Shown here: positions 7,809 to 14,961 of the stretch, piece after piece
How the letters are laid out: every line of letters starts with the position of its first letter
How positions within the stretch are numbered: the first letter of the stretch is position 1
Assembly: GCA_022791995.1 (NCBI GenBank)
Contig: JAAWAD010000046.1
Span: forward strand, 1-46,967
DNA: 46,967 nucleotides
Reading direction: 5' to 3'
Origin: Lawsonibacter sp.
GTDB taxonomy: Bacteria > Bacillota > Clostridia > Oscillospirales > Oscillospiraceae
Notes under the pieces: generated by a model
What the model was told of the DNA's origin: nothing
The model's database searches: none
The model's input: only the letters and a program-made list of their open reading frames with translations
Translations under genes and position numbers: made by a program

Positions 7809-8561
7809 ATGAAAAAAATCGCATTTTTGGGCGGCGGTAAGATCGGCCGCAGCATGATGAGCCATGTACAGGCAAGTGGCAAGGCCCAGATCGCCTTTGT
7901 GTACGATCCGTTTCTTTCCGAGAAGGATATCCATGGAATTCCAGTCGTATCCGAAGTAAAGGATGCGCAGCTGGAAGGATTGGACCTGGTGGTGGAATGT
8001 GCAAACGCCGATGTTGTAGCGCAGTTTCTTGTCCGGGCGCTGAAATACACCAATTTCATGCCCTTCTCTATGACGGCCTTCCGAGATGATGCCCTGCGGG
8101 AGGGGGCGAAGGCGGCGGCGGAGCAGTTCGGGCATATGATCTATCTGCCCCACGGCGCCATTCTGGGGCTGGACGGCATCTTTGACGGCCGCAGCGAGCT
8201 GACTGAGGTTACCGTTGAAACCATTAAGAACCCGGCCAGCCTGGGACGGAATGACAAGGAGTACACCGTTTTGTATGAGGGTCCCACTCGTCAGGCGACG
8301 GAGCTGTATCCCCGCAACGTAAACGTCCATGCGGCTATTGCACTGGCCGGCATTGGCTTTGACAAAACCAAGTCCAAGATCATTGCCGACCCTTCGGTCA
8401 ACACCAATACCCATCTGATCCATCTGACCGGCAAGGGAATTGAGTTTACCATTCGCGTATCCAGCTTTTCCGAGGGCGGCGTGACCGGCAAATATACCCC
8501 GCTGTCCGCCTGCGGTAGCCTGGATCGCGTTCTGGGCGGAGCCGGCTTCCAGTTTGTCTGA
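7809..8561 (+). CDS. Aspartate dehydrogenase family protein
   Basis: NAD(P)-dependent dehydrogenase of the aspartate dehydrogenase/NadX family, 250 residues. The Rossmann fold opens with AFLGGGKIGRSM; the C-terminal catalytic domain shows YLPHGAILGLDGI and NVNVHAAIALAGIGFDKTK followed by IIADPSVNTNTHLIH, all family hallmarks. The start at 7809 follows AAGGAGGAATTTTG; the TTG at 7806 is less likely. The family oxidises L-aspartate to iminoaspartate, which hydrolyses to oxaloacetate or feeds NAD synthesis. No nadA or nadC neighbour is present, so with the acylase, racemase and TTT transporter nearby a catabolic use of aspartate or a similar amino acid is more likely. Confidence 0.85.
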   Translation: MKKIAFLGGGKIGRSMMSHVQASGKAQIAFVYDPFLSEKDIHGIPVVSEVKDAQLEGLDLVVECANADVVAQFLVRALKYTNFMPFSMTAFRDDALREGAKAAAEQFGHMIYLPHGAILGLDGIFDGRSELTEVTVETIKNPASLGRNDKEYTVLYEGPTRQATELYPRNVNVHAAIALAGIGFDKTKSKIIADPSVNTNTHLIHLTGKGIEFTIRVSSFSEGGVTGKYTPLSACGSLDRVLGGAGFQFV

Positions 8562-8681
8562 TGCGCTGAGATTTCCACTCTGCTCCCCGCAGCTTTGCCC
8601 GATTTTGGAGAATATCCGTCAACTTTTAGGTGCTTTCCTCCAGTGACGGCTACAATCGGATATGCTAAGATAGGCCAGACA

Positions 8682-8704
8682 GGACCAAAAGAGCGGTTTG
8701 GTCC
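8682..8704. promoter_or_regulatory. Inverted repeat, possible operator upstream of the acyl-CoA dehydrogenase gene
   Basis: GGACCAAA (8682-8689) and TTTGGTCC (8697-8704) form a perfect 8+8 inverted repeat around seven bases, about 33 bases before the chosen start codon. No T-run follows, so it is more like a dimeric repressor site than a terminator. No protein is linked to it in this window. Confidence 0.45.
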
Positions 8705-8736
8705 AAACTATTCTGGATGAAATGGGGATCACGATT

Positions 8737-9648
8737 GTGGCGATTGAAAAAATCTTTGTGGTAGGCGCTGGATTGATGGGCAGCGGAATTGCCCAGACCG
8801 CCATCCAAAGCGGTTACAAGGTGGTTTTGAACGACCAGCGGCAGGAGGCACTGGAGCGGGCCAAGATGGGCATTGAAAACCGGCTGGACCGGATCGTCAG
8901 CCGGGGCGCAATGACCATGGAGGAGAAAAAGGACTGCATGAGCCGGCTGGTCATTGACGCCCGGCTCAGCGCTGCCAAAGACGCCGATCTGGTGATTGAG
9001 GCAATTTTCGAGGATCTGTACGCAAAAAAGAACGTGTTTGAGGGGCTGGAAAAGGTGTGCGGCGCACATGCGATCTTTGCCTCCAACACCTCATCAATCT
9101 CGCTGACTGCCTTGGCTGCCGCTACCAAGCGCCCGGAGCGGGTGGTAGGTATGCACTTCTTCTCCCCTGTGCCGAAAATGAAGCTGGTAGAGGTGGTCTT
9201 CGGCCTGCGCACCGCCCAGGACGTGCTGGAGGACATCAAGGAAGTGGGCAAGCGGATGGGTAAGACCATGATTCTGGCCAAGGATAAGCCGGGCTTCATT
9301 GTCAACCGGGCTCTGCTGCCTATGCTGAACGAGGCGGTGGAGATTCTGGACGAGGACATCGGTTCGGTGGAGGACGTGGACAACGGCATGAAGATGGGCT
9401 GCAACCATCCGATGGGTCCGCTGGAGCTGGCCGATATGATTGGTCTTGACATTCTGCTTCAGGTGATGCAGGTCTTCTATGAGGACCTGGGCGATACCAA
9501 GTATCGTCCCGCTCACCTGCTGCGCAAGATGGTGACAGCCGGCTATTTGGGCCGGAAGAGCGGTGCGGGCTTCTATCTGTACGAGAACGGGAAGTGCATG
9601 GGCACCAACCCGGTTCTGACCCGGCAGCACTCACTGGGCGCCGAATAA
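8737..9648 (+). CDS. hbd: 3-hydroxyacyl-CoA (3-hydroxybutyryl-CoA) dehydrogenase
   Basis: NAD-dependent 3-hydroxyacyl-CoA dehydrogenase, about 303 residues, somewhat longer than the usual 280-290. The Rossmann motif is VVGAGLMGSGIAQ. The catalytic set is visible: SNTSSIS (Ser), GMHFFSPVP (His), and GCNHPMGPLELADMIGLD (Asn), with KPGFIVNRALLP between. It interconverts 3-hydroxybutyryl-CoA and acetoacetyl-CoA, a butyrate-pathway step in clostridia. I chose the GTG at 8737 because GGGGA lies 8 bases upstream and it places the start a few residues before the NAD motif. TTG 8698 (inside an inverted repeat) and ATG 8722 are alternatives. No thiolase or crotonase gene is adjacent, so its partner enzymes lie elsewhere. 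Confidence 0.85.
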   Translation: MAIEKIFVVGAGLMGSGIAQTAIQSGYKVVLNDQRQEALERAKMGIENRLDRIVSRGAMTMEEKKDCMSRLVIDARLSAAKDADLVIEAIFEDLYAKKNVFEGLEKVCGAHAIFASNTSSISLTALAAATKRPERVVGMHFFSPVPKMKLVEVVFGLRTAQDVLEDIKEVGKRMGKTMILAKDKPGFIVNRALLPMLNEAVEILDEDIGSVEDVDNGMKMGCNHPMGPLELADMIGLDILLQVMQVFYEDLGDTKYRPAHLLRKMVTAGYLGRKSGAGFYLYENGKCMGTNPVLTRQHSLGAE

Positions 9649-9656
9649 ATACTTAC

Positions 9657-9692
9657 GGGCATCCCCCCAGCGGAGGATGCCCATTATTTTAT
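9657..9692 (+). terminator. Intrinsic terminator after the dehydrogenase gene
   Basis: GGGCATCC (9657-9664) and GGATGCCC (9675-9682) form an 8-base-pair stem followed by ATTATTTTATCTT. It closes the transcript of the 3-hydroxyacyl-CoA dehydrogenase gene and precedes the next start at 9720. Confidence 0.75.
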
Positions 9693-9719
9693 CTTATCTG
9701 GATATGGAGGGAAAGTGCA

Positions 9720-10430
9720 ATGGAAACGGTAAAACGTGGCTATGTGCCAAAGGACGCGGCGGAATTTGGCCAGGCGGCGGCAGAAAAGCTGAACGCCGCC
9801 GCGCAGGAGCTGGTGTTTCTGATGAACCGGGGGTATGATGTCAAGACGGTGTCCACCTTTGTAGGCAACCACCACCTGCTGTCTGAGCGTCAGCGGTTGG
9901 CGCTGGCCCGTATGGTCTCTACCGACGAGGCCCTGGGCAGGCGGGGGGAGAAGGAGCTGCGCCAGGCCCCAGACTCTCTGGTGCTGGACGGCTTCAACAC
10001 CATCATTACCCTGGAAGTGGCCCTGTCCGGCTCCCTGCTGCTGGAGGGAATGGATGGGACCATCCGGGACTTGGCCGGGCTGCGGGGGAGCTACCGCATT
10101 GTGGACAAGACAGTGCAGGCGGTGGGCTGCCTTCTGAACCGGCTGGAGGCACTGGGGGTCAGACGCGCCCTCTTCTATCTGGACAAGCAGGTGTCCAATT
10201 CCGGCCGCCTCCGGGCGCTGCTGCTGGAGCAGGCGGCAGAGCGTTCCGTAGAGGTCCAGGTGGAGCTGCACCCCAGCGTGGATGGCCAGCTGTCCCGCAT
10301 GGAGCGGGTGGTCACTTCAGACGCCATCATTCTGGACAAGTGCGGCAGCTGGTACAATCTGAACCGGGATCTGATTGCCCGGGCCGCTCCCAAGGCCTGG
10401 ATCTTTCGCCTGGAGCCCTACTCCAGATAG
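9720..10430 (+). CDS. DUF434-domain protein of unknown function
   Basis: Conserved protein of 236 residues resembling the DUF434 family. The N-terminal half has the helical pattern LVFLMNRGYDVKTVSTFVGN followed by LSERQRLALAR. The C-terminal half looks like a Rossmann-like nucleotide or nuclease fold, with VLDGFNTIITLEVALSG, LFYLDKQVSNSGRL and TSDAIILDKC; several acidic residues sit at strand ends as in PIN/Toprim-like folds. No function is established to my knowledge. GGAGGG about 10 bases upstream supports the start at 9720. Its 3' end overlaps the convergent VWA-protein gene by 13 bases. Confidence 0.7.
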   Translation: METVKRGYVPKDAAEFGQAAAEKLNAAAQELVFLMNRGYDVKTVSTFVGNHHLLSERQRLALARMVSTDEALGRRGEKELRQAPDSLVLDGFNTIITLEVALSGSLLLEGMDGTIRDLAGLRGSYRIVDKTVQAVGCLLNRLEALGVRRALFYLDKQVSNSGRLRALLLEQAAERSVEVQVELHPSVDGQLSRMERVVTSDAIILDKCGSWYNLNRDLIARAAPKAWIFRLEPYSR

Positions 10431-12190
10431 AACACCGGCCCCTTGGGCGGGAAGGGCAGGCTGCGCCCTCGGGGCACCAGGAAGGCGTGGTCCCGGCCAT
10501 AGAGGTTCAGCCGGTCACATGCGCAGTCGGTGATCAGGAGCAGGGGGGCCTCCTTTGGAAAGTCGGAGGAATGCTCCAGCAGCTCCACCCCGGGCTGGAG
10601 CACTGTACCGCCCCGTCCCTGTAACCGGACGCTCCCGGCAATGCCCGCTGCCTCCATGTACCCCTGGTCATAGGGAGAGGCGTCGCAGAAGACCACCCGC
10701 ACCCGGTTTACATCCCGGGCAACACTGTAGCTGGCAATGGCCCCCAGAGCGGCGGCCAGCAGGGAGCGGTCCATGGAGCCGGAGGTGTCCAGCAGCACGC
10801 CGAAGGTCCGCCCCGCCTGGGCTTCGTCCTCGTATCGGTAGGAGGGGCGCGGGATGTCCGGCGTGGACGACTGCCGCCGGCTGAGACGGGCGTAGGTCCG
10901 GTGCTTCTCCAGGGGCTCGAACCGCTCGTCGAACCACCGAGCCAGCTTCACATCCCAGGGAATGGGGGGCTGAGAGAGGGCGCGGATCTCCTCCACCAGT
11001 CCGGCGGGGAGATAGCCCCGGTCGTGGGTCTGGTGGTAGTCCAGCCCACGCTGAATGGCGGAGCGGCACCAGGCGTCCATCTCCACGAAGTCCTTGGAGC
11101 TCTGCCAGTCCGGGGGGCCAAACAGGATGTCGTGCTGGGCCATACGTTTGTACTTGTGCAGGTGGGCCGCCAGTTGGTCGTAGATACTCTCCGCTGACAG
11201 GCCCTGGAGCTCCGGGTCGAAGAGCGCGCCCTGGGGCATAGAGCCCACCTCCATGTCCCGCAGCCACTGGTTGATGACATAGTCACAGGCCACGTTCCAC
11301 AGCTCCGGGTCCCGTTTTTGGAGGCGCTGTTCGTGGCACAGGGCGGCATGGAGATACTCGTGGGCCAGAACGAAGCGCCACTCCTGCTCGGTGAGGCGGG
11401 CGGCGGGGTTGACGTAGATCTCCTGCATGTGAACGGAGATGGCCGCCACGGGTACCCCCAGGCGCTGAACCGTGAGGGTATCGTCCACCAGCCGGAAGCC
11501 GGAGGCCACACCCCCCAGCAGAGGATAGCTGGACAAAAACCACGCCTGGGCCCGTTGAATGGGGCCCATTTTTTTGTGCTTTCCCGGCTCCTCCCGGACG
11601 CCTCCGGCGTAGTCCACGGCGGCGCGCAGGGCGTCCCGCAGGCTCTCGGCGAAGAGCTGTTTCCAGTCGATGGGGCCCCGCCAGCTCCGGGCCTCGCCCC
11701 GCCAGACCATGTCCGGCCGTCCGCCGCTCATGGTGGAGAAGTGAAAATACTCCGGGGCCCTCTGCTCCTTCAGCCAGCAGTACAAGGTCTCCTCCTCCCG
11801 GGTGTTGGGGGGCAGGGGGTAGGATAGCTCCCCCGGCGGGGATCCGATGCGCAGGTCGGCCAGATACCGGGCGGCGATGCAGTCGCAGGCGGCGTTCCAT
11901 AGAGGATCCCCCTCCCGGTCCTCCCGGATGTGGCCCAGCGCCAGATGGAGCAGGCAGTGAGCCAGCACATAGGCCCACTCCGCCGGTGCGGCCCGGCGGT
12001 GGCTGTTGGCGTAGATGTGGCCGTCGGAGGTCACCCGGGCCCAGTCCTCCCTTGCCATGGGGTAGCTGTCGTCAAAGTGGGTGTTCGCCCGGTGCATCAG
12101 AGAGCCCAGCACCGGATTCTGATGGACCAGCCCCTCCCCGGCCTGGAACGCCTCCTGGGCCGGGTTTGGCCGCTTCTGCTTCCCGCTCAT
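10418..12190 (-). CDS. VWA-domain protein with duplicated metallopeptidase domain (DUF2201-like)
   Basis: Protein of 590 residues, partner of the MoxR ATPase upstream. Two copies of a zinc-peptidase-like module are visible. Copy 1 (about 25-145) has VLAHCLLHLALGH with the catalytic Glu replaced by Cys79. Copy 2 (about 222-345) has VLAHEYLHAALCH, an intact HExxH at 277-281. Both share the following DPLWNAACD / DPELWNVACD segment and a GS-P turn, showing tandem duplication. Residues about 462-590 form a VWA-like domain with the metal-ion site DTSGSM and a late ITDC aspartate. The gene overlaps moxR by 4 bases (ATGA), so they are translationally coupled. Likely role: ATPase-driven remodelling or maturation of a target complex; the target is unknown. 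Confidence 0.85.
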   Translation of the reverse strand: MSGKQKRPNPAQEAFQAGEGLVHQNPVLGSLMHRANTHFDDSYPMAREDWARVTSDGHIYANSHRRAAPAEWAYVLAHCLLHLALGHIREDREGDPLWNAACDCIAARYLADLRIGSPPGELSYPLPPNTREEETLYCWLKEQRAPEYFHFSTMSGGRPDMVWRGEARSWRGPIDWKQLFAESLRDALRAAVDYAGGVREEPGKHKKMGPIQRAQAWFLSSYPLLGGVASGFRLVDDTLTVQRLGVPVAAISVHMQEIYVNPAARLTEQEWRFVLAHEYLHAALCHEQRLQKRDPELWNVACDYVINQWLRDMEVGSMPQGALFDPELQGLSAESIYDQLAAHLHKYKRMAQHDILFGPPDWQSSKDFVEMDAWCRSAIQRGLDYHQTHDRGYLPAGLVEEIRALSQPPIPWDVKLARWFDERFEPLEKHRTYARLSRRQSSTPDIPRPSYRYEDEAQAGRTFGVLLDTSGSMDRSLLAAALGAIASYSVARDVNRVRVVFCDASPYDQGYMEAAGIAGSVRLQGRGGTVLQPGVELLEHSSDFPKEAPLLLITDCACDRLNLYGRDHAFLVPRGRSLPFPPKGPVFYLE

Positions 12191-13245
12191 CCGTTTCGCT
12201 TGTCCGCCAGCCGGGGCAGATCCCGGAACAGCTCTACCACAAACCAGTCGGGCAGCTCCCTCCCGTCCTCCGGGGTGACGGCCATCCGGGCGATCTCCAG
12301 ACTGATGTCGGCCAGCTCGGTGATGCGGTCCTTGGCCTGGAGGACCAGGGCGCGGCTGTCCCCGCTGAGCTTGCCCCGCTCGTGGGGCAGCTCCTTCACC
12401 AGCCGGGCCCGGAGGGACTGGGCCAGGAAGTAGAGCACATCCCGCTCCTCCGACTTATCAGGCCAGGGCTGCTCCCCGGAGAGAATTTTGTCCAGGGCAT
12501 ACTGGCTGCGCACCTGGCGGATATAGGCCAGAAACTGGGTGGCGTGCTGGGGGCTGAGGCTCCCCACGGCCAAGATGCGCAGGGCGTTTTCGTCGATGTC
12601 CGGGCCGTAGCTGCGGATCGCGTCGCTGAGCATATGCCAGGACCGGGGCGTGGAGAAGGGCTCCTCACTTTTGGGGGGCTTACTCCACAGGTGGTCGGGG
12701 CGGCTGGTGATGTAGTCGTAAATGTATGGGTGAATGTTGTTCTGGGCGGCCCACTCCAGCCACAGCCGGGGGCTTGCGGTGAGCTCCACATGGAACATCC
12801 GGTTGAGGAGGGCGGAGGACATGGGCCGGGTGATGGCGTTGTCCTGGGCGCGATTGCCTGCCCCTACCACGATGGAGCCGTCGGGGAGATGGTATTCCCC
12901 GATGCGCCGCTCGTGAATCAGGGAGTAAAAGGCCTTCTGAACCTCCGTGGTGCAGGCGTTCAGCTCGTCCAGGAAGAGAACATAGGGCTCGCTCCGGGCG
13001 ATGGTCCGGGGCGGGCAGAACTGGCTGAAGCCGTCCTTGATCTGGGGAACGCCGATAATATCCTCCGGGGCTAGCTGACTGCCCAGAAGGGAGACGCAGT
13101 CCAGACCCAGGCTGTCGGCAAACTCTTGAACAATGGCGGATTTTCCGATGCCCGGCGCTCCCCAGATGAACACCGGGCGGATCAGCCCCACATTCAGCAG
13201 GACGTCCAGGAGCTGCCTGTGGTTGACCGTGACAGTGAGATTCAT
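12187..13245 (-). CDS. MoxR-family AAA+ ATPase
   Basis: AAA+ ATPase of 352 residues, MoxR/RavA-like. Walker A is GAPGIGKSA near residue 30; Walker B is VLFLDELNACTTEVQ near residue 95; VVGAGNRAQDNAITRPMSSA is the sensor-1 and pore region, and LLNRMFHVEL provides the arginine-bearing segment. MoxR ATPases work as chaperones that load metals or cofactors, or assemble complexes, together with VWA-domain proteins. The coupled downstream gene encodes exactly such a protein. The start at 13245 follows AAAAAGGAGAAACC. A possible promoter lies just upstream. Confidence 0.9.
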   Translation of the reverse strand: MNLTVTVNHRQLLDVLLNVGLIRPVFIWGAPGIGKSAIVQEFADSLGLDCVSLLGSQLAPEDIIGVPQIKDGFSQFCPPRTIARSEPYVLFLDELNACTTEVQKAFYSLIHERRIGEYHLPDGSIVVGAGNRAQDNAITRPMSSALLNRMFHVELTASPRLWLEWAAQNNIHPYIYDYITSRPDHLWSKPPKSEEPFSTPRSWHMLSDAIRSYGPDIDENALRILAVGSLSPQHATQFLAYIRQVRSQYALDKILSGEQPWPDKSEERDVLYFLAQSLRARLVKELPHERGKLSGDSRALVLQAKDRITELADISLEIARMAVTPEDGRELPDWFVVELFRDLPRLADKRNG

Positions 13246-13264
13246 GGTTTCTCCTTTTTCTCAT

Positions 13265-13293
13265 TCTATAGGAATCTACAAAATTGGAGGCAA
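13265..13293 (-). promoter_or_regulatory. Possible promoter of the MoxR-VWA operon
   Basis: On the minus strand TTGCCT (13288-13293) and TATAGA (13265-13270) are 17 bases apart, two mismatches each at most from consensus. It sits 20 bases upstream of the moxR start, so the leader is very short. Confidence 0.45.
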
Positions 13294-13324
13294 GGGGCCG
13301 CTGCCTTTGGCGGGACGGAATTTC

Positions 13325-13347
13325 AGGGGCGGGTATACCCCGCCCCT
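13325..13347. repeat. GC-rich palindrome, possible dispersed repeat
   Basis: AGGGGCGGG (13325-13333) and CCCGCCCCT (13339-13347) flank a five-base loop, with the tail CCCCTACTG. A similar short GC palindrome with the tail CCCCTACAAAA lies at 46138-46160. No T-run follows, so it is more like a REP-type intergenic palindrome than a terminator for the flanking solute-binding gene. Confidence 0.45.
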
Positions 13348-13355
13348 ACTGCGCA

Positions 13356-14660
13356 TCAATCTAGGGTCTCCGCCTGAAGGCGGTCAAATTCCGCCATACA
13401 CTCGTCCACAGTGGCGCCGTTCAACAGCTCCCGGACCACCAGACAGGTGTTGCCCCACTGCTCCAGCTTCATGCCCGCGTTGGCTCCCAGCACGAAAACA
13501 TTTTCCTGGATTCGGTCGTTCAGGGGTTTCAGGGCGGGAACACACTCCACCTCCACGTTTTTGGAGGGGGAGATGACCCGATTTGTCTCAGAGTAGATTT
13601 GCAGCGCCTCATCGGACAGCACCACATCCATAACGCGCAGGGCGTCCTCGGCATGTTCTGCGTTGACGCCCACGGCAAACCCGGTCATGGGCATCACCGG
13701 CATCTGCCCCCGGCTGCTGGGGAATCCAATCACCTGCATCTGGAAGTCGGTGGCTCCATAGGCGGTCTCTGTATTGGCGGCGCCCCAATAGGCCATGACG
13801 ATGGGGGTCTTCTGAGCCAGGAAGTCCTCCCGCTCTCCCTCAATAGCCTCGCTGACATAGGCCTTCTCTGCGTCGATATACCCGAGGTCGATCATCGTTT
13901 TCAGAAATTCAAACCCTGGGCGCATATAGTCGCTGTACTTGCTCTGACCGCTGTTCAGCGCGGCGATTTCCGCTTCGGTATTGCCCCCGTTGTACAGATC
14001 AGCATAGGCCTGGGCCAGGACAAAGGTCTCCAGCCACCAGCGGTTTGCGCCCACCGGGGTCTCGATCCCGTTTTCCTTGAACACCCGGCAACACTCCAGA
14101 AACTCCTCCGGGGTCTCCGGCAGAGGGAGGCTGTACTGGTCGAACATATCCTTGTTGATAAACAGACCATAGGCCACTACCTCCTGGGGAATGGCTACCA
14201 GCTTGCCGTTTACCGTGTTGGCCGTCCGCACCACATCCCGCAAATTTTTGGCGCACTCCAGCCTGGACAAGTCCATCAGTCTGTCCTCTGTTCCCAGCGT
14301 TTGGATTACATCCGGGTTGAGGAGGTAGATATCGTCCATGTTGTTGCGGACCCGGTCCAGGGTGATGTCGTCATAGGTCTTATCCTGGTGGTTTTCCGCG
14401 GTATAGGTGATATAGTTGACCTGAACGCCCAGACGCTCCTCCGCCAGAAGGACTGTTTTATCGGTTGCGCTGCGGGCTACATTTTCTGCGTTGGGGTCCG
14501 TTTTTTCCATGGGGCTGAACAGATTGACAATCCGGCCGATTTTCTCCTCCTTGTCCAGCAGGTTTTTTCCTGGGTCCTCTTGCACCGCGCATCCTGCTAA
14601 TCCAAGGAACAGCGCCGCGATCAGACAGATCGCCATCCATCTTGCTCTGCTCTGCTTCAT
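13356..14660 (-). CDS. Extracellular solute-binding lipoprotein (ABC sugar-binding-like)
   Basis: Family 1-type extracellular solute-binding protein, 434 residues. The N-terminus is a lipoprotein signal ending LFLGLAGC (Cys24). VAIPQEVVAYGLFINKDMFD and PLPETPEEFLECCRVFKENG are typical of carbohydrate/oligosaccharide-binding proteins. The ATG at 14660 is preferred over 14681 because the GAGGAAGGAAAGC ribosome site lies between them. There is no ABC permease or ATPase gene next to it; instead it follows a hybrid histidine kinase and a small ORF on the same strand. It may act as the ligand-recognition partner of that kinase rather than as a transporter component. The ligand is unknown. Confidence 0.85.
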   Translation of the reverse strand: MKQSRARWMAICLIAALFLGLAGCAVQEDPGKNLLDKEEKIGRIVNLFSPMEKTDPNAENVARSATDKTVLLAEERLGVQVNYITYTAENHQDKTYDDITLDRVRNNMDDIYLLNPDVIQTLGTEDRLMDLSRLECAKNLRDVVRTANTVNGKLVAIPQEVVAYGLFINKDMFDQYSLPLPETPEEFLECCRVFKENGIETPVGANRWWLETFVLAQAYADLYNGGNTEAEIAALNSGQSKYSDYMRPGFEFLKTMIDLGYIDAEKAYVSEAIEGEREDFLAQKTPIVMAYWGAANTETAYGATDFQMQVIGFPSSRGQMPVMPMTGFAVGVNAEHAEDALRVMDVVLSDEALQIYSETNRVISPSKNVEVECVPALKPLNDRIQENVFVLGANAGMKLEQWGNTCLVVRELLNGATVDECMAEFDRLQAETLD

Positions 14661-14677
14661 AATTGCTTTCCTTCCTC

Positions 14678-14899
14678 TCAATGCAGAAGTTGATTTGTCA
14701 TTTCACGACCGTTTACCTTATCTGGGGTAGCGCGGCCAAACGGCTCCGTCCTCTTGCTCAGCTTCCGCTTTTTCGGTATACGGGAATCATTGATTTCCCC
14801 GGCAATTTTACTTAGGGCCTTTTCAAAGATTTTAACCATTTCTTTTTCTGGTAAATCGCCGGTTTTCAACCCGTATTCATATGTGCCGCATTCAAACAT
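14678..14899 (-). CDS. Small hypothetical protein
   Basis: Open frame of 73 codons between the histidine kinase and the solute-binding protein on the same strand. The first half looks like an amphipathic helix (EKEMVKIFEKALSKIAGEIN) and the second half is basic. A GGGGGC stretch lies 6 bases before the ATG. The stop is 17 bases before the lipoprotein start. I recognise no family. It could be a genuine small coupling protein or a chance frame. Confidence 0.35.
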   Translation of the reverse strand: MFECGTYEYGLKTGDLPEKEMVKIFEKALSKIAGEINDSRIPKKRKLSKRTEPFGRATPDKVNGREMTNQLLH

Positions 14900-14928
14900 A
14901 TTTCTGCCCCCATATTTCGGTTTATCGG

Positions 14929-14953
14929 GCCGTTACCCGTGATGGGTAACGGC
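14929..14953. repeat. Perfect inverted repeat after the histidine kinase gene
   Basis: GCCGTTACCC (14929-14938) and GGGTAACGGC (14944-14953) make a perfect 10-base-pair stem with a five-base loop, nine bases past the kinase stop. No T-run follows on the minus strand, so it may protect or process the mRNA, or be a partial terminator, between kinase and downstream genes. Confidence 0.55.
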
Positions 14954-14961
14954 TCATCCAG

